Below, one piece after another: positions 6,450 through 15,180 of a stretch of DNA of 64,000 nt. Numbering within the stretch: position 1 is the first letter of the stretch; each line of letters starts with the position of its first letter. Origin of the DNA: Lentzea sp. NBRC 105346 (GTDB lineage: Bacteria > Actinomycetota > Actinomycetes > Mycobacteriales > Pseudonocardiaceae); NCBI RefSeq assembly GCF_030269605.1, contig NZ_BSTQ01000004.1, positions 186,001 to 250,000 of the forward strand, read 5' to 3'. The notes beneath the pieces were generated by a model. That model had not been told where the DNA came from, made no database searches, and saw nothing but the letters and a program-made list of their open reading frames with translations. A program made the position numbers and the translations under genes.

Positions 6450-9111
6450 GCACTGATTCCAACAGATTGTCCCGACGCAAGCCGGGCGTGCCGAGCAGTT
6501 CGGCCGCCCGGCTCGCGTGCTGTTCGTCCCCGAGGAGCTTCGCGAGCTGACGGTGTGCCGCCCCTTCGCCGTAACGGTCACCGCGCGCACTCGTCAACGC
6601 CAGGCACTCCTCGGCATCCGCCGGCTCCCCAACGACTTCCGAGCGGCACAACAGGGCCTGCCACAGGTCGTTGTGCTCACCGGTGATCCGGCACAGTTCG
6701 ACGCACTCGTCCAGCGCGACGCGCGCCGCGTCCGGATCGCCGAGCTTCAGCTGGGCCTGCCCGACCGACGCCAGCGCGTACGCCGCGCCCGCCGGGTCGT
6801 CGTGTTTCCTGGCCAGCGCAAGGCTTTCCTGAGCGCACTCCAGCGCGTCCGCGTACCGGCCGGCCAGCTGGTGCACCTGGGCCAGCGCGCTCAACGCCAC
6901 GCGTTCGGCGCCGTCCGGGCCGTGCTCGACGACGAGCGAGACGGCCTCGGTGAGACACGCGAGCGCCTCGTCCAGCTCACCCAGCTCGCGGTGGATCGTG
7001 CCGATGCCGGTCAACGCGCGGCCGCGGCCGAACGGGTCGTCCGCGCGCATCTCCAGCACCTGTCGCAACTGCTCACGCGCGAGGGTGAACTCGCCGATCA
7101 GGCGGTTCGCGGCCGACTGCACCAGCAGCGCGGTTTCCATTGCACCGCAACGTTGTGCGGCCACACCGGCGATCCGGCCGAGCTCGACCAGGTCGGCCGT
7201 CCGGTCCTGTTTGTACAGGTGCGGGTAGAGCATGTGCGCGATCGTCAGCGCGTACTGCGCGAGCCCCTCGGTGTCCGCGACCGCGCGGGCGGCGGCGAGC
7301 AGGTTGTCCGCCTCCTCGGTGATCCAGCGCAGCGGCGAATCGACCGTGTTGGTGTGCGACACCGTGCTCAGCGCGCCGAACGCGTGCGGCCGCAGGCTGG
7401 CGTGCACGGCGGCGAGCGTGTCGCGGTAGTACGCCATAGCGCGCTGCAACGCGGCTTCGGAGGCGTCCACGGGAATCTCGGTGCCCAGCAACCGGATCAG
7501 GTCGTGCATCCGGTACCGGCCCTCGGTCGCCTCGACCAGCCGCGCGTCCACCAACGGATCCAGCACGCGTTCGGGTGCGTCCAGCAACGCGACGGCGACC
7601 TCGGCGCTCACGGACGGGACGTGCAGCCGGCTGAGCAAGGCGAACGCGCGGACGGCGTCAGCGGGCAGTCCCTCGACGCTCAGCTGCAGGCTGGAGCGCA
7701 CGGCGAGGTCGTCGAAGTGCAGCTCGTCGAGCCGGTGCCGCTGGTCGGCGAGTCTTCGGGCCAGGGTGTCCATCGTCCAGTCCGGCCGGCTGCGCAGCCG
7801 GGCCGCCGCGATGCGCAACGCCAGCGGCAGGTGGTCGCAGCTGCGCGCCACCTCGGCGCCACCGCGCTGGCCGGACAGGGTCTCCAGCAGCTCGACGGCC
7901 TCGGCCTCGGGCAATGGCCCCAGCGCCAGGTGGCGTCCGTCCACAGTGGCCAGAATGCGCCGACTGGTGATCAGCACCGCGCACGACGGGGTGCCCGGCA
8001 GCAGCGGCACGACCTGTGCGGCATCCACCGCGTTGTCCAGCACCACCAGGACTTTGCGGGGCGCGAGCACCGACCGGTACAGCGCGGTCGCCTCCGCCGC
8101 GTCCGTCGGCACGGCGAGCGGTGGCGTGCCGAGCGCGCGCAGGAACCGCCGGACGACCTCGGCCGGCTGCAGCGGTGCGAGGCCGGGGGAGGCGCCCTGC
8201 AGGTCCGCGTACAGCTGGCCGTCGGGGAAGCGGTCCGCGACCCGGTGCGCGACGTGCAGCACGACCGCCGACTTGCCCTGGCCGCCCGGTCCGTGCACCG
8301 CGACGGTTCCGTGTTGCTCCAGCGCGGCCAGGAGTTCGGTGATCTCGGCCGTGCGTCCCACGAAAGAGGGAGGCTGAACGGGCAACTCGCGGGGGCTGAG
8401 TGGGGAACTCGCGGGGGTTTGGAGGATTGACGCGTGGAGGGATTGGAGGGTGGGGCTCGGATCCAGGCCCAGTTCGTCCGCCAGGAGGCGGCGGCCCTCG
8501 GCGTAGACGGCCAGGGCGTCGGGTTGGCGGCCGGAGCGGTGCAGGGCCAGCATCAGGGCGCCGCGCAAACGTTCGCGTAGCGGATGAGCTGCTAGTTCTG
8601 CGGTGAGGGGGCCGACCAGGGCGTGGTGTTCGCCCGCATTGAGCCGGGCCTCGGCATGGGTTTCGACCGCGGCCAGGCGTTCCTCCTCCAGCGCGGCGGC
8701 CAGGCGCAGGCCTCGGCTGGTGTCCGCGAGATCCTGCAACGCCGGGCCGCGCCACAACGCGAGCGCCGGACCGAAGTCGCCGGAGGCGACCAGCTCGCGG
8801 AACCGGTGCAGGTCCAGCGAGCCCTCGGGGATGTCGACGCGGTAGCCCTGCCGGGATCCGGTGAGCGTCACGCCCGGCACGTCCGCGAGGACGCGACGCA
8901 GTTGAGAGACGTGCACCTGCACGGCTTTCCGTGCGCTGGGCGGCGATTCGTCCTCCCACAGCGCGCTCATCAGGTGGTCGATCGACACGACCTGACCGGC
9001 GTGCAGCAACAGCTCGACGAGCACCTTGGCGGGCTGTCCGGGCGGAATGCGAAGTTCCCGTTGCCGGTGGGTGACCAGCAACGGGCCCAGTATTGCGATC
9101 CGGACGTCCAC
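6430..9111 (-). CDS. SARP family regulator (DNA-binding, BTAD, NB-ARC, TPR)
   Basis: 893 residues. OmpR-like winged helix at 1-90, BTAD at about 95-230, a linker, NB-ARC ATPase with P-loop GPGGQGKS at 274-281, Walker B near LVVLDNAVD, then C-terminal TPR-like helices. This is the AfsR/large SARP architecture. These proteins bind phased heptamer repeats and recruit RNA polymerase. The GTG start at 9111 has no ribosome binding site; a TATCTT lies seven bases upstream, as expected for a leaderless transcript. The frame is open far upstream, but that part is antisense to the divergent SARP gene. It faces the wall-hydrolase operon, whose upstream region carries SARP-like repeats, so it is a candidate regulator of that operon. 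Confidence 0.88.
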   Translation of the reverse strand: MDVRIAILGPLLVTHRQRELRIPPGQPAKVLVELLLHAGQVVSIDHLMSALWEDESPPSARKAVQVHVSQLRRVLADVPGVTLTGSRQGYRVDIPEGSLDLHRFRELVASGDFGPALALWRGPALQDLADTSRGLRLAAALEEERLAAVETHAEARLNAGEHHALVGPLTAELAAHPLRERLRGALMLALHRSGRQPDALAVYAEGRRLLADELGLDPSPTLQSLHASILQTPASSPLSPRELPVQPPSFVGRTAEITELLAALEQHGTVAVHGPGGQGKSAVVLHVAHRVADRFPDGQLYADLQGASPGLAPLQPAEVVRRFLRALGTPPLAVPTDAAEATALYRSVLAPRKVLVVLDNAVDAAQVVPLLPGTPSCAVLITSRRILATVDGRHLALGPLPEAEAVELLETLSGQRGGAEVARSCDHLPLALRIAAARLRSRPDWTMDTLARRLADQRHRLDELHFDDLAVRSSLQLSVEGLPADAVRAFALLSRLHVPSVSAEVAVALLDAPERVLDPLVDARLVEATEGRYRMHDLIRLLGTEIPVDASEAALQRAMAYYRDTLAAVHASLRPHAFGALSTVSHTNTVDSPLRWITEEADNLLAAARAVADTEGLAQYALTIAHMLYPHLYKQDRTADLVELGRIAGVAAQRCGAMETALLVQSAANRLIGEFTLAREQLRQVLEMRADDPFGRGRALTGIGTIHRELGELDEALACLTEAVSLVVEHGPDGAERVALSALAQVHQLAGRYADALECAQESLALARKHDDPAGAAYALASVGQAQLKLGDPDAARVALDECVELCRITGEHNDLWQALLCRSEVVGEPADAEECLALTSARGDRYGEGAAHRQLAKLLGDEQHASRAAELLGTPGLRRDNLLESVLSDQPR

Positions 9112-9140
9112 GAGGATCAAGATAGGCGAGAATCGGCGGC
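9112..9140. promoter_or_regulatory. 29-bp divergent promoter region between two SARP genes
   Basis: The two GTG starts are at 9111 (minus) and 9141 (plus). On the minus strand TATCTT (9124-9119) sits seven bases before its GTG. On the plus strand GAGAAT (9128-9133) sits seven bases before its GTG. Both look like -10 elements of leaderless transcripts. Each -35 region must then lie inside the other gene. Confidence 0.5.
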
Positions 9141-11864
9141 GTGTTGTTCGGCATCCTGGGCCCGCTGGAGGCGCGTTCGGCGGACGGCCCGGTCGCGCTC
9201 GGCGGACCGCGGCCGCGGTCGCTGCTGGCGTTGCTCCTGTTGGAGGCCGGGCATGTCGTGCCGACGGACCGCCTGATCGACGGGCTGTACGGCGAGGATC
9301 CGCCCGGTGACGCGGCGAACGCCTTGCAGGGCCAGGTCTCCCGGCTGCGCCGCGCGCTCGGCTCGGGTGCGCCGATCGAGTTCCACCCGGCCGGCTACCG
9401 GCTCGTGGTCGATCCGGACGATGTGGACGCACACCGGTTCCAGCACCTTGCCGCGGCCGGCCGCCAGGCGCTCGAGGCCGGTGACGCGCGCGCCGCGTCC
9501 GACGTGCTGCGCGAGGCCCTCGCGTTGTGGCGCGGGCCGGCGTTGGCGGACGTGACAGTCGCCTCGGGGCAGGCCGCGCGGCTGGAGGAACAGCGGCTCG
9601 CCGCGATCGAGGACCGCGTGGCCGCCGACCTGCAGCTCGGCGAGGGCGCCTCGCTCGTGCCCGAACTTCGGGAGCTGGTGTCGGCATTTCCGTTGCGCGA
9701 GCGTTTGCGCGGGCACCTGATGCGCGCGCTGTACGCGGCCGGGCGGCAGGCGGAGGCGTTGAGCGTCTACGAGGACGCCCGTCGCCTGCTCGCCGATGAG
9801 CTGGGCACGGATCCGTCGCCCGAGCTGGCCGAGGTGCACCTCGCCGTGCTGCGCGGCGAGACCGCGCACCGGCAGGCGTTGCCCGCGCAGCTGACGAGCT
9901 TCGTCGGACGCGACGCCGAGCTGGCCCGCATCGCCTCGCTGTTCGAAGGCTATGAAGGGAGCTTTCCAAGCGCTGACCGCTTGGAAAGCTCGCCCCATAG
10001 CACCCGGCTGGTCACGCTGACCGGGCCCGGTGGCGCGGGCAAGACACGGCTCGCGATCGAGGCCGCCACCCGTGACCTGCGCGAATCATGCTTCGTGGAC
10101 CTGGCGCCGGTGCGGTCCGCCGTGCCGCAGGCCGTGCTCGGCGCCTTGGGACTCCGTGAGTCCGCGCTGCCGCAGGACCCGTTGCAACGGCTCGTCGCCG
10201 CGTTGTCCGACCGCAAGGTGCTGCTGGTGCTGGACAACTGCGAGCACCTGGTCGACGAGGTCGCGCGGCTGGTGTTCGACCTGCTCGCCGCCTGCCCGGA
10301 CCTGCGCGTGCTGACCACGAGCCGGGAGGCGCTCGGCATCACGGGCGAGTCCCTGTGCGCAGTGCCGCCGCTGGCCCCGGAACCGTCGGTGCGGCTGTTC
10401 GCCGACCGCGCGGCGGCGGTGCGGCCGGGCCTGGTGGTCGACGACTCGGTGCACCGGGTGTGTGCGGCCCTGGACGGTCTGCCGCTCGCCATCGAACTGG
10501 CCGCCGCCCGCCTGCGCACGTTGACGCCGGCCGAGCTGGAGTCCCGTTTGGACGATCGCTTCCGGCTGTTGTCCCGCGGCCCCAGGACGGTCGCGCCGCG
10601 ACACCAGACGCTGCGCGCGGTGGTCGAGTGGAGCTGGGACCTGCTCTCGCCGGAGGAACAGGACCTCGCCGCGCGGCTGTCGGTGTTCGCCGGAGGTGCG
10701 ACGCTCTCGTCGGCCGAGGCCGTGTCCGACTCCGGCGATGTGCTGGACCTGTTGGCGGGCCTGGTGGACAAGTCGTTCGTCGAGGTGACCGACGGCCGCT
10801 ACCGCATGCTGGAGACGATCCGCGCGTTCTGTGCCGAACGGCTGGTGGACGCCGATTCCGTCGCCCGGCGGCACGCTTCGTACTTCCTGTCGCTCGCGGC
10901 GGCGGCGGACCAGCACCTGCGGAAGTCGACCCAGCTGGAGTGGCTGGACCGGCTGCACGCCGAGCACGCCAACCTGCGGGCGGCGCTGCACTGGGCGGTG
11001 TCCGCGGCGCCCGACCTGGCCGCGGACCTGTTCCGCGAGCTGTCCTGGTACTGGTACCTGCGCGGGGTGCGGACCGAGGTGGTGCCGCTCGCCGTCCGGC
11101 TGCTGGAGTCGCTGGAACCGGCGCCGACCGAGGAGTACCTGATCGTCGCCGCGTACGGCGCGCCGGATCGCGTGATGGGCCTGTTGCCGCAGCTCACCGG
11201 CCCGATCCGCCAGCCGTTCGTGTTGGTGGCGTGGGCGATGCTGGCCGGTCCACCGAAGGCGGACGCCCCGGAGATCGCGCTGAAGGCCGAGATCGAGTCG
11301 AGCAGCGACCCGTGGCTGCAGGGGCTGCTGGGGTTCAGCACCGGCTACACGTCGTGGCTGATCCACGGCGACCGCGAGTACGCGCAAAGAGCCTGCCTCG
11401 AGGCGCTGGAGAAGTTCCGTTCGATCGGCGAACGCTGGGGCATGGCACAGGGCCTGGACGCGCTCGCGAACATCGCCACCGACCCGGCCGAGGCACTGGC
11501 ACTGACCGACGAGGCCCTGACCGTCGTCACCGAGCTCGGTGCGTCGGAGGAGCTCGCGGAGCTGCGCTGCCGCCGGGCCGACCGCCTGGTGTTGCTCGGT
11601 GATCTCGTTGCGGCACAACGGGACTACGAGCTGGCTCTCGAACTCGCGCGCCGCGCCGGCCTGGCCGCCACTCGCGCGCTCGCGCACGCCGGTCTCGGTG
11701 AGCTGGCTCGGCGGCGCGGTGATCTCGGCGAGGCACGCCGGCTGTTGGAACAGGCCGTGCTGGAGACCGGGCCGGGGTGGATGCACGACGCCGCGCGGGA
11801 CCAGGTGGACGCCGCGTTGCGCAGGCTCGCGGAGGACGAGCGACCGGTCAGGCCCCCCGGCTGA
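9141..11864 (+). CDS. SARP family regulator with NB-ARC/LuxR-type ATPase domain
   Basis: 907 residues. Winged helix at 1-92, BTAD at about 97-240, linker, P-loop GPGGAGKT at 295-302, LVLDNCEHLVDEVA near 355, then a long helical TPR-like tail. The ATPase resembles the LuxR/AfsR type more than that of its divergent neighbour, so the two SARPs are not recent duplicates. Residues 270-287, in the linker before the P-loop, are encoded by a 53-bp palindrome that looks like an inserted repeat. Probably leaderless from GTG 9141. The 3' end overlaps the convergent TetR gene by 17 bases. Confidence 0.88.
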   Translation: MLFGILGPLEARSADGPVALGGPRPRSLLALLLLEAGHVVPTDRLIDGLYGEDPPGDAANALQGQVSRLRRALGSGAPIEFHPAGYRLVVDPDDVDAHRFQHLAAAGRQALEAGDARAASDVLREALALWRGPALADVTVASGQAARLEEQRLAAIEDRVAADLQLGEGASLVPELRELVSAFPLRERLRGHLMRALYAAGRQAEALSVYEDARRLLADELGTDPSPELAEVHLAVLRGETAHRQALPAQLTSFVGRDAELARIASLFEGYEGSFPSADRLESSPHSTRLVTLTGPGGAGKTRLAIEAATRDLRESCFVDLAPVRSAVPQAVLGALGLRESALPQDPLQRLVAALSDRKVLLVLDNCEHLVDEVARLVFDLLAACPDLRVLTTSREALGITGESLCAVPPLAPEPSVRLFADRAAAVRPGLVVDDSVHRVCAALDGLPLAIELAAARLRTLTPAELESRLDDRFRLLSRGPRTVAPRHQTLRAVVEWSWDLLSPEEQDLAARLSVFAGGATLSSAEAVSDSGDVLDLLAGLVDKSFVEVTDGRYRMLETIRAFCAERLVDADSVARRHASYFLSLAAAADQHLRKSTQLEWLDRLHAEHANLRAALHWAVSAAPDLAADLFRELSWYWYLRGVRTEVVPLAVRLLESLEPAPTEEYLIVAAYGAPDRVMGLLPQLTGPIRQPFVLVAWAMLAGPPKADAPEIALKAEIESSSDPWLQGLLGFSTGYTSWLIHGDREYAQRACLEALEKFRSIGERWGMAQGLDALANIATDPAEALALTDEALTVVTELGASEELAELRCRRADRLVLLGDLVAAQRDYELALELARRAGLAATRALAHAGLGELARRRGDLGEARRLLEQAVLETGPGWMHDAARDQVDAALRRLAEDERPVRPPG
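9949..10001. repeat. 53-bp palindromic repeat inside the SARP coding sequence
   Basis: Outer arms GCTATG and CATAGC, inner arms GAGCTTTCCAAGC (9959-9971) and GCTTGGAAAGCTC (9979-9991), seven-base loop. It is in frame and codes for linker residues. The layout and the ATGAAGGGAGC start resemble the intergenic palindrome at 27048-27102, suggesting one dispersed family. Confidence 0.7.
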
Positions 11865-12480
11865 GGAGCAGTCCGATGAGGGCGTCGCCGAGCCATTCCT
11901 CGTACCGCTGCGCCGACCACCCTTGCCGGACAACGAGTTCCTGGTACAGGTGGCTGCCGGTCATCGTCCAGAGCACGTCGAGCGCCTCCTGTTCGGACAG
12001 GCCCGGCGTGAGGCGCCCGCTGCCGGCCAGCAGTTCCGCGAAGTGCTGCTGCTGGTCCCGCCGCCGCGACTCGACGTCCCGGTGCTCGGCCTGGAGCTCC
12101 GGATCTCCCGACTCCTGCAGGAAGCGCAGCAGTTCGCCGAGCCGTTCGTTGACGACCTGGGAGATGTGCGCCGCCGACCGCAGCCACGTCTCGGGGTCGG
12201 GGGCCGCGGTCGCCTCGGCGATCAGGTGGTGGACGCCCTCGACGTCGAACGTGGTCCAGATGATCTCGTGCGCCACCCGCTTCTTGTTGCCGAACACGGC
12301 GTAGACGGTCTGGTAGGCGACCCCGGCCTCGGCGGCGATCTCGGCCATCGTCACGACGTGGTAGCCGCGCGCCACGAACAGGCGGCGGGCGGCCTCGGCG
12401 ATGCGGCGCCGGGTCTGCCGTGCCTGCTCGGCCCGCAGTGACGTGTTGTAGGCCCGTCTTGGCTTGACCACTTCCTCCAC
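11848..12480 (-). CDS. TetR family transcriptional regulator
   Basis: About 210 residues. The N-terminal helix-turn-helix is clear (RRRIAEAARRLFVARGYHVVTMAEIAAEAGVAYQTVYAVFGNK), followed by an all-helical ligand domain. I chose GTG 12480 because TAAGGT (12493-12488) lies seven bases upstream, as for a leaderless transcript. ATGs at 12498 and 12504 are possible but fall in or beside the operator palindrome. It is divergent from the alpha/beta hydrolase gene, with the operator between them, so it probably represses itself and the hydrolase. Confidence 0.85.
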   Translation of the reverse strand: MEEVVKPRRAYNTSLRAEQARQTRRRIAEAARRLFVARGYHVVTMAEIAAEAGVAYQTVYAVFGNKKRVAHEIIWTTFDVEGVHHLIAEATAAPDPETWLRSAAHISQVVNERLGELLRFLQESGDPELQAEHRDVESRRRDQQQHFAELLAGSGRLTPGLSEQEALDVLWTMTGSHLYQELVVRQGWSAQRYEEWLGDALIGLLLSRGA

Positions 12481-12501
12481 GCGACATACCTTACCCATAT
12501 C

Positions 12502-12522
12502 CAATAGAGGCAGCCTCTATTG
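12502..12522. promoter_or_regulatory. TetR operator palindrome
   Basis: Perfect inverted repeat with 10-bp arms CAATAGAGGC and GCCTCTATTG around a single A, between the divergent tetR and hydrolase genes. It covers the expected -35 region of the tetR promoter and lies 16 bp before the hydrolase start. Confidence 0.75.
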
Positions 12523-12538
12523 AAAGTGAGGTGCCGCG

Positions 12539-13459
12539 ATGCGCGTCGACTCAGTGCCCGCCACGGCGTTCGAGCAGGCCGAGGCCGGTGCCTTCGCCTG
12601 CTACGGGCTGCGACCACGAAGCCGATGGATTCGGCTCGCCGGGCCTGAGGTGCGCCTTCGGGCACTCGAGGTCGGCGAGGGGAACGAGGCGGTCCTGCTG
12701 CTGCACGGCTTCAGCCTGGGCGTGGCGCACTGGGCACCCCTGCTCGCGCGGCTGCCCGGCCGCCGCCTGGTGGCGCTGGAGATGCCCGGACACGGTGAGT
12801 CCAGCGGCGTCGACTTCCGCGGTGTCGACCTGCGGGCCTGGTTCGCGACCGCACTCGGCGGCGTCCTGGACGAGCTTGGTCTCGGCGCAGTTCACGTGAT
12901 CGGCCACTCCCAGGGCGCGATGCTCGGCCTGTTCCTCGCCCTCGACGCGCCTGAGCGCGTGCGATCGCTCGTGGCGGTCGGCACGCCCGCCGTCGCGTTC
13001 GGCGCCGAGCTGCCCGGCCTGCGGATCCTCGCGCGACCGGCGTTGGGCCCCGCCCTGCTGGGGATGCCGAAACCCGATCGGTCGTACCGCAAGATCCTGA
13101 GCGGCACGGTCGGCCGTACGGCCGTGGAGGCGATGCCGCCCGAACTGATCCGCGCGACGTATCTCGGCGTGCGGCGCCGCGCGTTCGGGACGACCGTGTC
13201 GACCTACCTGCGCGAGATGTTCCGCGGCGCGCGGCCGTCCCGCTACGTGCTCTCCGGCACCGAGCTCGCGGCCATGTGGCCACCGGTCCTGGTTGTCCTC
13301 GGTGAGCAGGACGGTTTCGGTATCGGTGCGGCGGAGTGCGTTGCCCGGATGCCGCGCGGACGGTTCGAACAAGTGCCCGGCGGGCACGAGCCGTGGATGG
13401 AGGAGCCGGACCACTGCGCCATGCTGATCGGGGACTTCCTGAGTGCTCACCGGACTTGA
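12539..13459 (+). CDS. Alpha/beta hydrolase
   Basis: 306 residues. The core fold shows the oxyanion segment LLLHGFSLG (near 53), DxGHGxS-like [10 protein letters not shown], the nucleophile elbow GHSQG (Ser at about 123), LGEQDGF with the acid residue, and a C-terminal GGHEPW His. Such enzymes hydrolyse esters, lactones or C-C bonds; the substrate cannot be inferred. GAGG lies about seven bases before the ATG. It is transcribed away from the TetR gene across a shared palindrome and so is its likely target. The stop overlaps the convergent monooxygenase gene by 13 bases. Confidence 0.88.
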   Translation: MRVDSVPATAFEQAEAGAFACYGLRPRSRWIRLAGPEVRLRALEVGEGNEAVLLLHGFSLGVAHWAPLLARLPGRRLVALEMPGHGESSGVDFRGVDLRAWFATALGGVLDELGLGAVHVIGHSQGAMLGLFLALDAPERVRSLVAVGTPAVAFGAELPGLRILARPALGPALLGMPKPDRSYRKILSGTVGRTAVEAMPPELIRATYLGVRRRAFGTTVSTYLREMFRGARPSRYVLSGTELAAMWPPVLVVLGEQDGFGIGAAECVARMPRGRFEQVPGGHEPWMEEPDHCAMLIGDFLSAHRT

Positions 13460-14562
13460 GGTGGACGAGCGTAGTCGGGAAGCGTGATGTTGTTGGCCGC
13501 CTTGATGTCCATCCGCGCGAACATGCCCTCCAGCGGCAACCGCGCCATGACGCCGAACAGCCGGTTCCGCAACCAGAGTCCGGGTTTCGTCGCCGGAGCG
13601 AGGAACGGGCCGGGATTTCCCTGACACCCCTTGGCATACGGCCGCACGAGGGATTCGTACTCCGCGAACGCCTCGGTGTGGGACCGGTGGGTGGCAAGCG
13701 AACCCGCCAGCACGTAAGCGGAAACGATCGCGAGCCCCGTGCCCATGCCACCGAACGTCGTGCCATACGCGGCGTCGCCGATCAACGCGACGCGCCCGCG
13801 CGTGATGCGGTCCATGCGCAACCGGCTGACCGGGCCGAAGAAGAAGTCGTCCGACTCGCACATCGTCCGGACGATCTCCGGGACGCGCCACCCGACCCCG
13901 GCACACGCGTCCGCCACGATCTCCTTCTGTGCCAGCAGATCCCGGCGGTCGTAGGTCAGCTCCGCGGACTTGAAGATGATGAGTCCGTCGCCGATGAGCC
14001 TGCCGGGCACGTTGCAGTACTCGTGCCCGTCGGAGGCGAAGCCGGCGACGTGGTAGCCGAGGAAGTCGAGTCGACCGGAGAACACCTGCCCGCGCACGGC
14101 GGAGTGCATGCCGTCCGCGCCGATCACCAGCCCGAACCGGCGGGGCGGTGCGTGCTGGAACGTGACGTCGACCCCGGACTCGTCCTCGGCGAGCGACGTG
14201 ATCGTGTCGCCGAACAGGTACTCGACGTCGTCGCGCGTGGCCTCGTAAAGGATCCGTGACAGCCGGCCGCGCAGGATCTCCACCTCGCCGGCGGTGAACT
14301 CGGCGGGCAGCACGGCGCGGCGCCTGCCGTGCTCGTCGACGAACACCATGTCGGCCGGGGTCGTCTGCTGACGGCGGATCTCGTCGAGCAGGCCCATGCG
14401 GCGCAACACGGTCATGTGCGCGGTGCCGCGGAAGTCCACGGCCTGGCCGCCGTCGCGCGGCGCCGGTGCGCGCTCGACGACGGTGACGGCGAACCCGAAC
14501 CGCCGCAACCAGAAGGCGAGCGACGGGCCGGCGATGCCCGCGCCCGAGATGAGGATGTCCAT
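13447..14562 (-). CDS. FAD-dependent aromatic-type monooxygenase
   Basis: 371 residues of the PF01494 group. N-terminal dinucleotide motif [15 protein letters not shown], then ER at residues 28-29 and the FRG substrate segment. A DG motif is present ([13 protein letters not shown], near 147), and [20 protein letters not shown] near 275 closes on the FAD ribityl chain. It uses FAD and NAD(P)H to hydroxylate small molecules; relatives include TetX-like enzymes. It starts 34 bp after the DUF305 lipoprotein gene on the same strand and could be the last gene of that transcript, though the functions do not obviously connect. Confidence 0.85.
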   Translation of the reverse strand: MDILISGAGIAGPSLAFWLRRFGFAVTVVERAPAPRDGGQAVDFRGTAHMTVLRRMGLLDEIRRQQTTPADMVFVDEHGRRRAVLPAEFTAGEVEILRGRLSRILYEATRDDVEYLFGDTITSLAEDESGVDVTFQHAPPRRFGLVIGADGMHSAVRGQVFSGRLDFLGYHVAGFASDGHEYCNVPGRLIGDGLIIFKSAELTYDRRDLLAQKEIVADACAGVGWRVPEIVRTMCESDDFFFGPVSRLRMDRITRGRVALIGDAAYGTTFGGMGTGLAIVSAYVLAGSLATHRSHTEAFAEYESLVRPYAKGCQGNPGPFLAPATKPGLWLRNRLFGVMARLPLEGMFARMDIKAANNITLPDYARPPQVR

Positions 14563-14596
14563 GCGGACACCTCACGCCGGGGCGCTGACCAAACGC

Positions 14597-15175
14597 TTAC
14601 GAACCGTTGACCATCCCGATCAGCCGGCCGACCTGGGCCTGCCTGGACTGGGCGACGCGGTCCGCGTACGCCTTCAGTTCGGGGTTCGAGCCGTCCTTCA
14701 GCTCCGTGCGCGCCATCTCGACCGCGCCGCCCTGGTGACCGTTCATCAGGTTGATGTAGGTGGCGTCGAACTCCGTGCCGCTGAGGTTCCCCAGGTTCCT
14801 GATCGTGTTCTCGTCGATGAGCGGCAGGCCGCCGTGGTGCGCGTGCGCGTTCGGGTTGTGGTCCGTCGTGGTCGGCACACCCCAGGTCTGCAGCCAGCTC
14901 TTCAACGTGGTCAGCTCGTCGCGTTGCGTCGCGTCGACCGCGCCCGCGAAGTCCTTCACGTCCTGGCGGGTGGACTTGGCCTTCGCGACCTGCGCCATGT
15001 CCACGCCCTGTTCCATGTGCGCGATCATCATCTGCGCGAACATGACGTCCGCGTCGTTGTGCGTGGACGACACCTTGGCACCGGTAGCGGGTGGTGCGGC
15101 GGCGGGCGTCTGCCCACCGCCGCATCCCGCGAGCACCAGAACCGCGGCGAACGTCGCGATCAGGTTGTGCCGCAT
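14597..15175 (-). CDS. DUF305 lipoprotein, possible copper-binding protein
   Basis: 192 residues with a lipobox (LVLAGC), so probably anchored outside the membrane. The DUF305 domain carries a string of Met and His ligands: MFAQMMIAHMEQGVDMA, a His-rich HAHHGG loop, and INLMNGHQGGAVEMA. DUF305 includes the cyanobacterial copper-binding protein CopM. The gene begins five bases after the stop of the AA10 copper enzyme, which strongly suggests cotranscription. I infer a role in copper handling for that enzyme. A second DUF305 protein is encoded at 16729. Confidence 0.85.
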   Translation of the reverse strand: MRHNLIATFAAVLVLAGCGGGQTPAAAPPATGAKVSSTHNDADVMFAQMMIAHMEQGVDMAQVAKAKSTRQDVKDFAGAVDATQRDELTTLKSWLQTWGVPTTTDHNPNAHAHHGGLPLIDENTIRNLGNLSGTEFDATYINLMNGHQGGAVEMARTELKDGSNPELKAYADRVAQSRQAQVGRLIGMVNGS

Positions 15176-15180
15176 GGGTT

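Noticed and set aside
6517..8430. 637-codon plus-strand frame opposite the SARP gene
   Set aside because: Low-complexity Arg/Gln/Val text. The minus strand carries unmistakable BTAD, NB-ARC and TPR domains.
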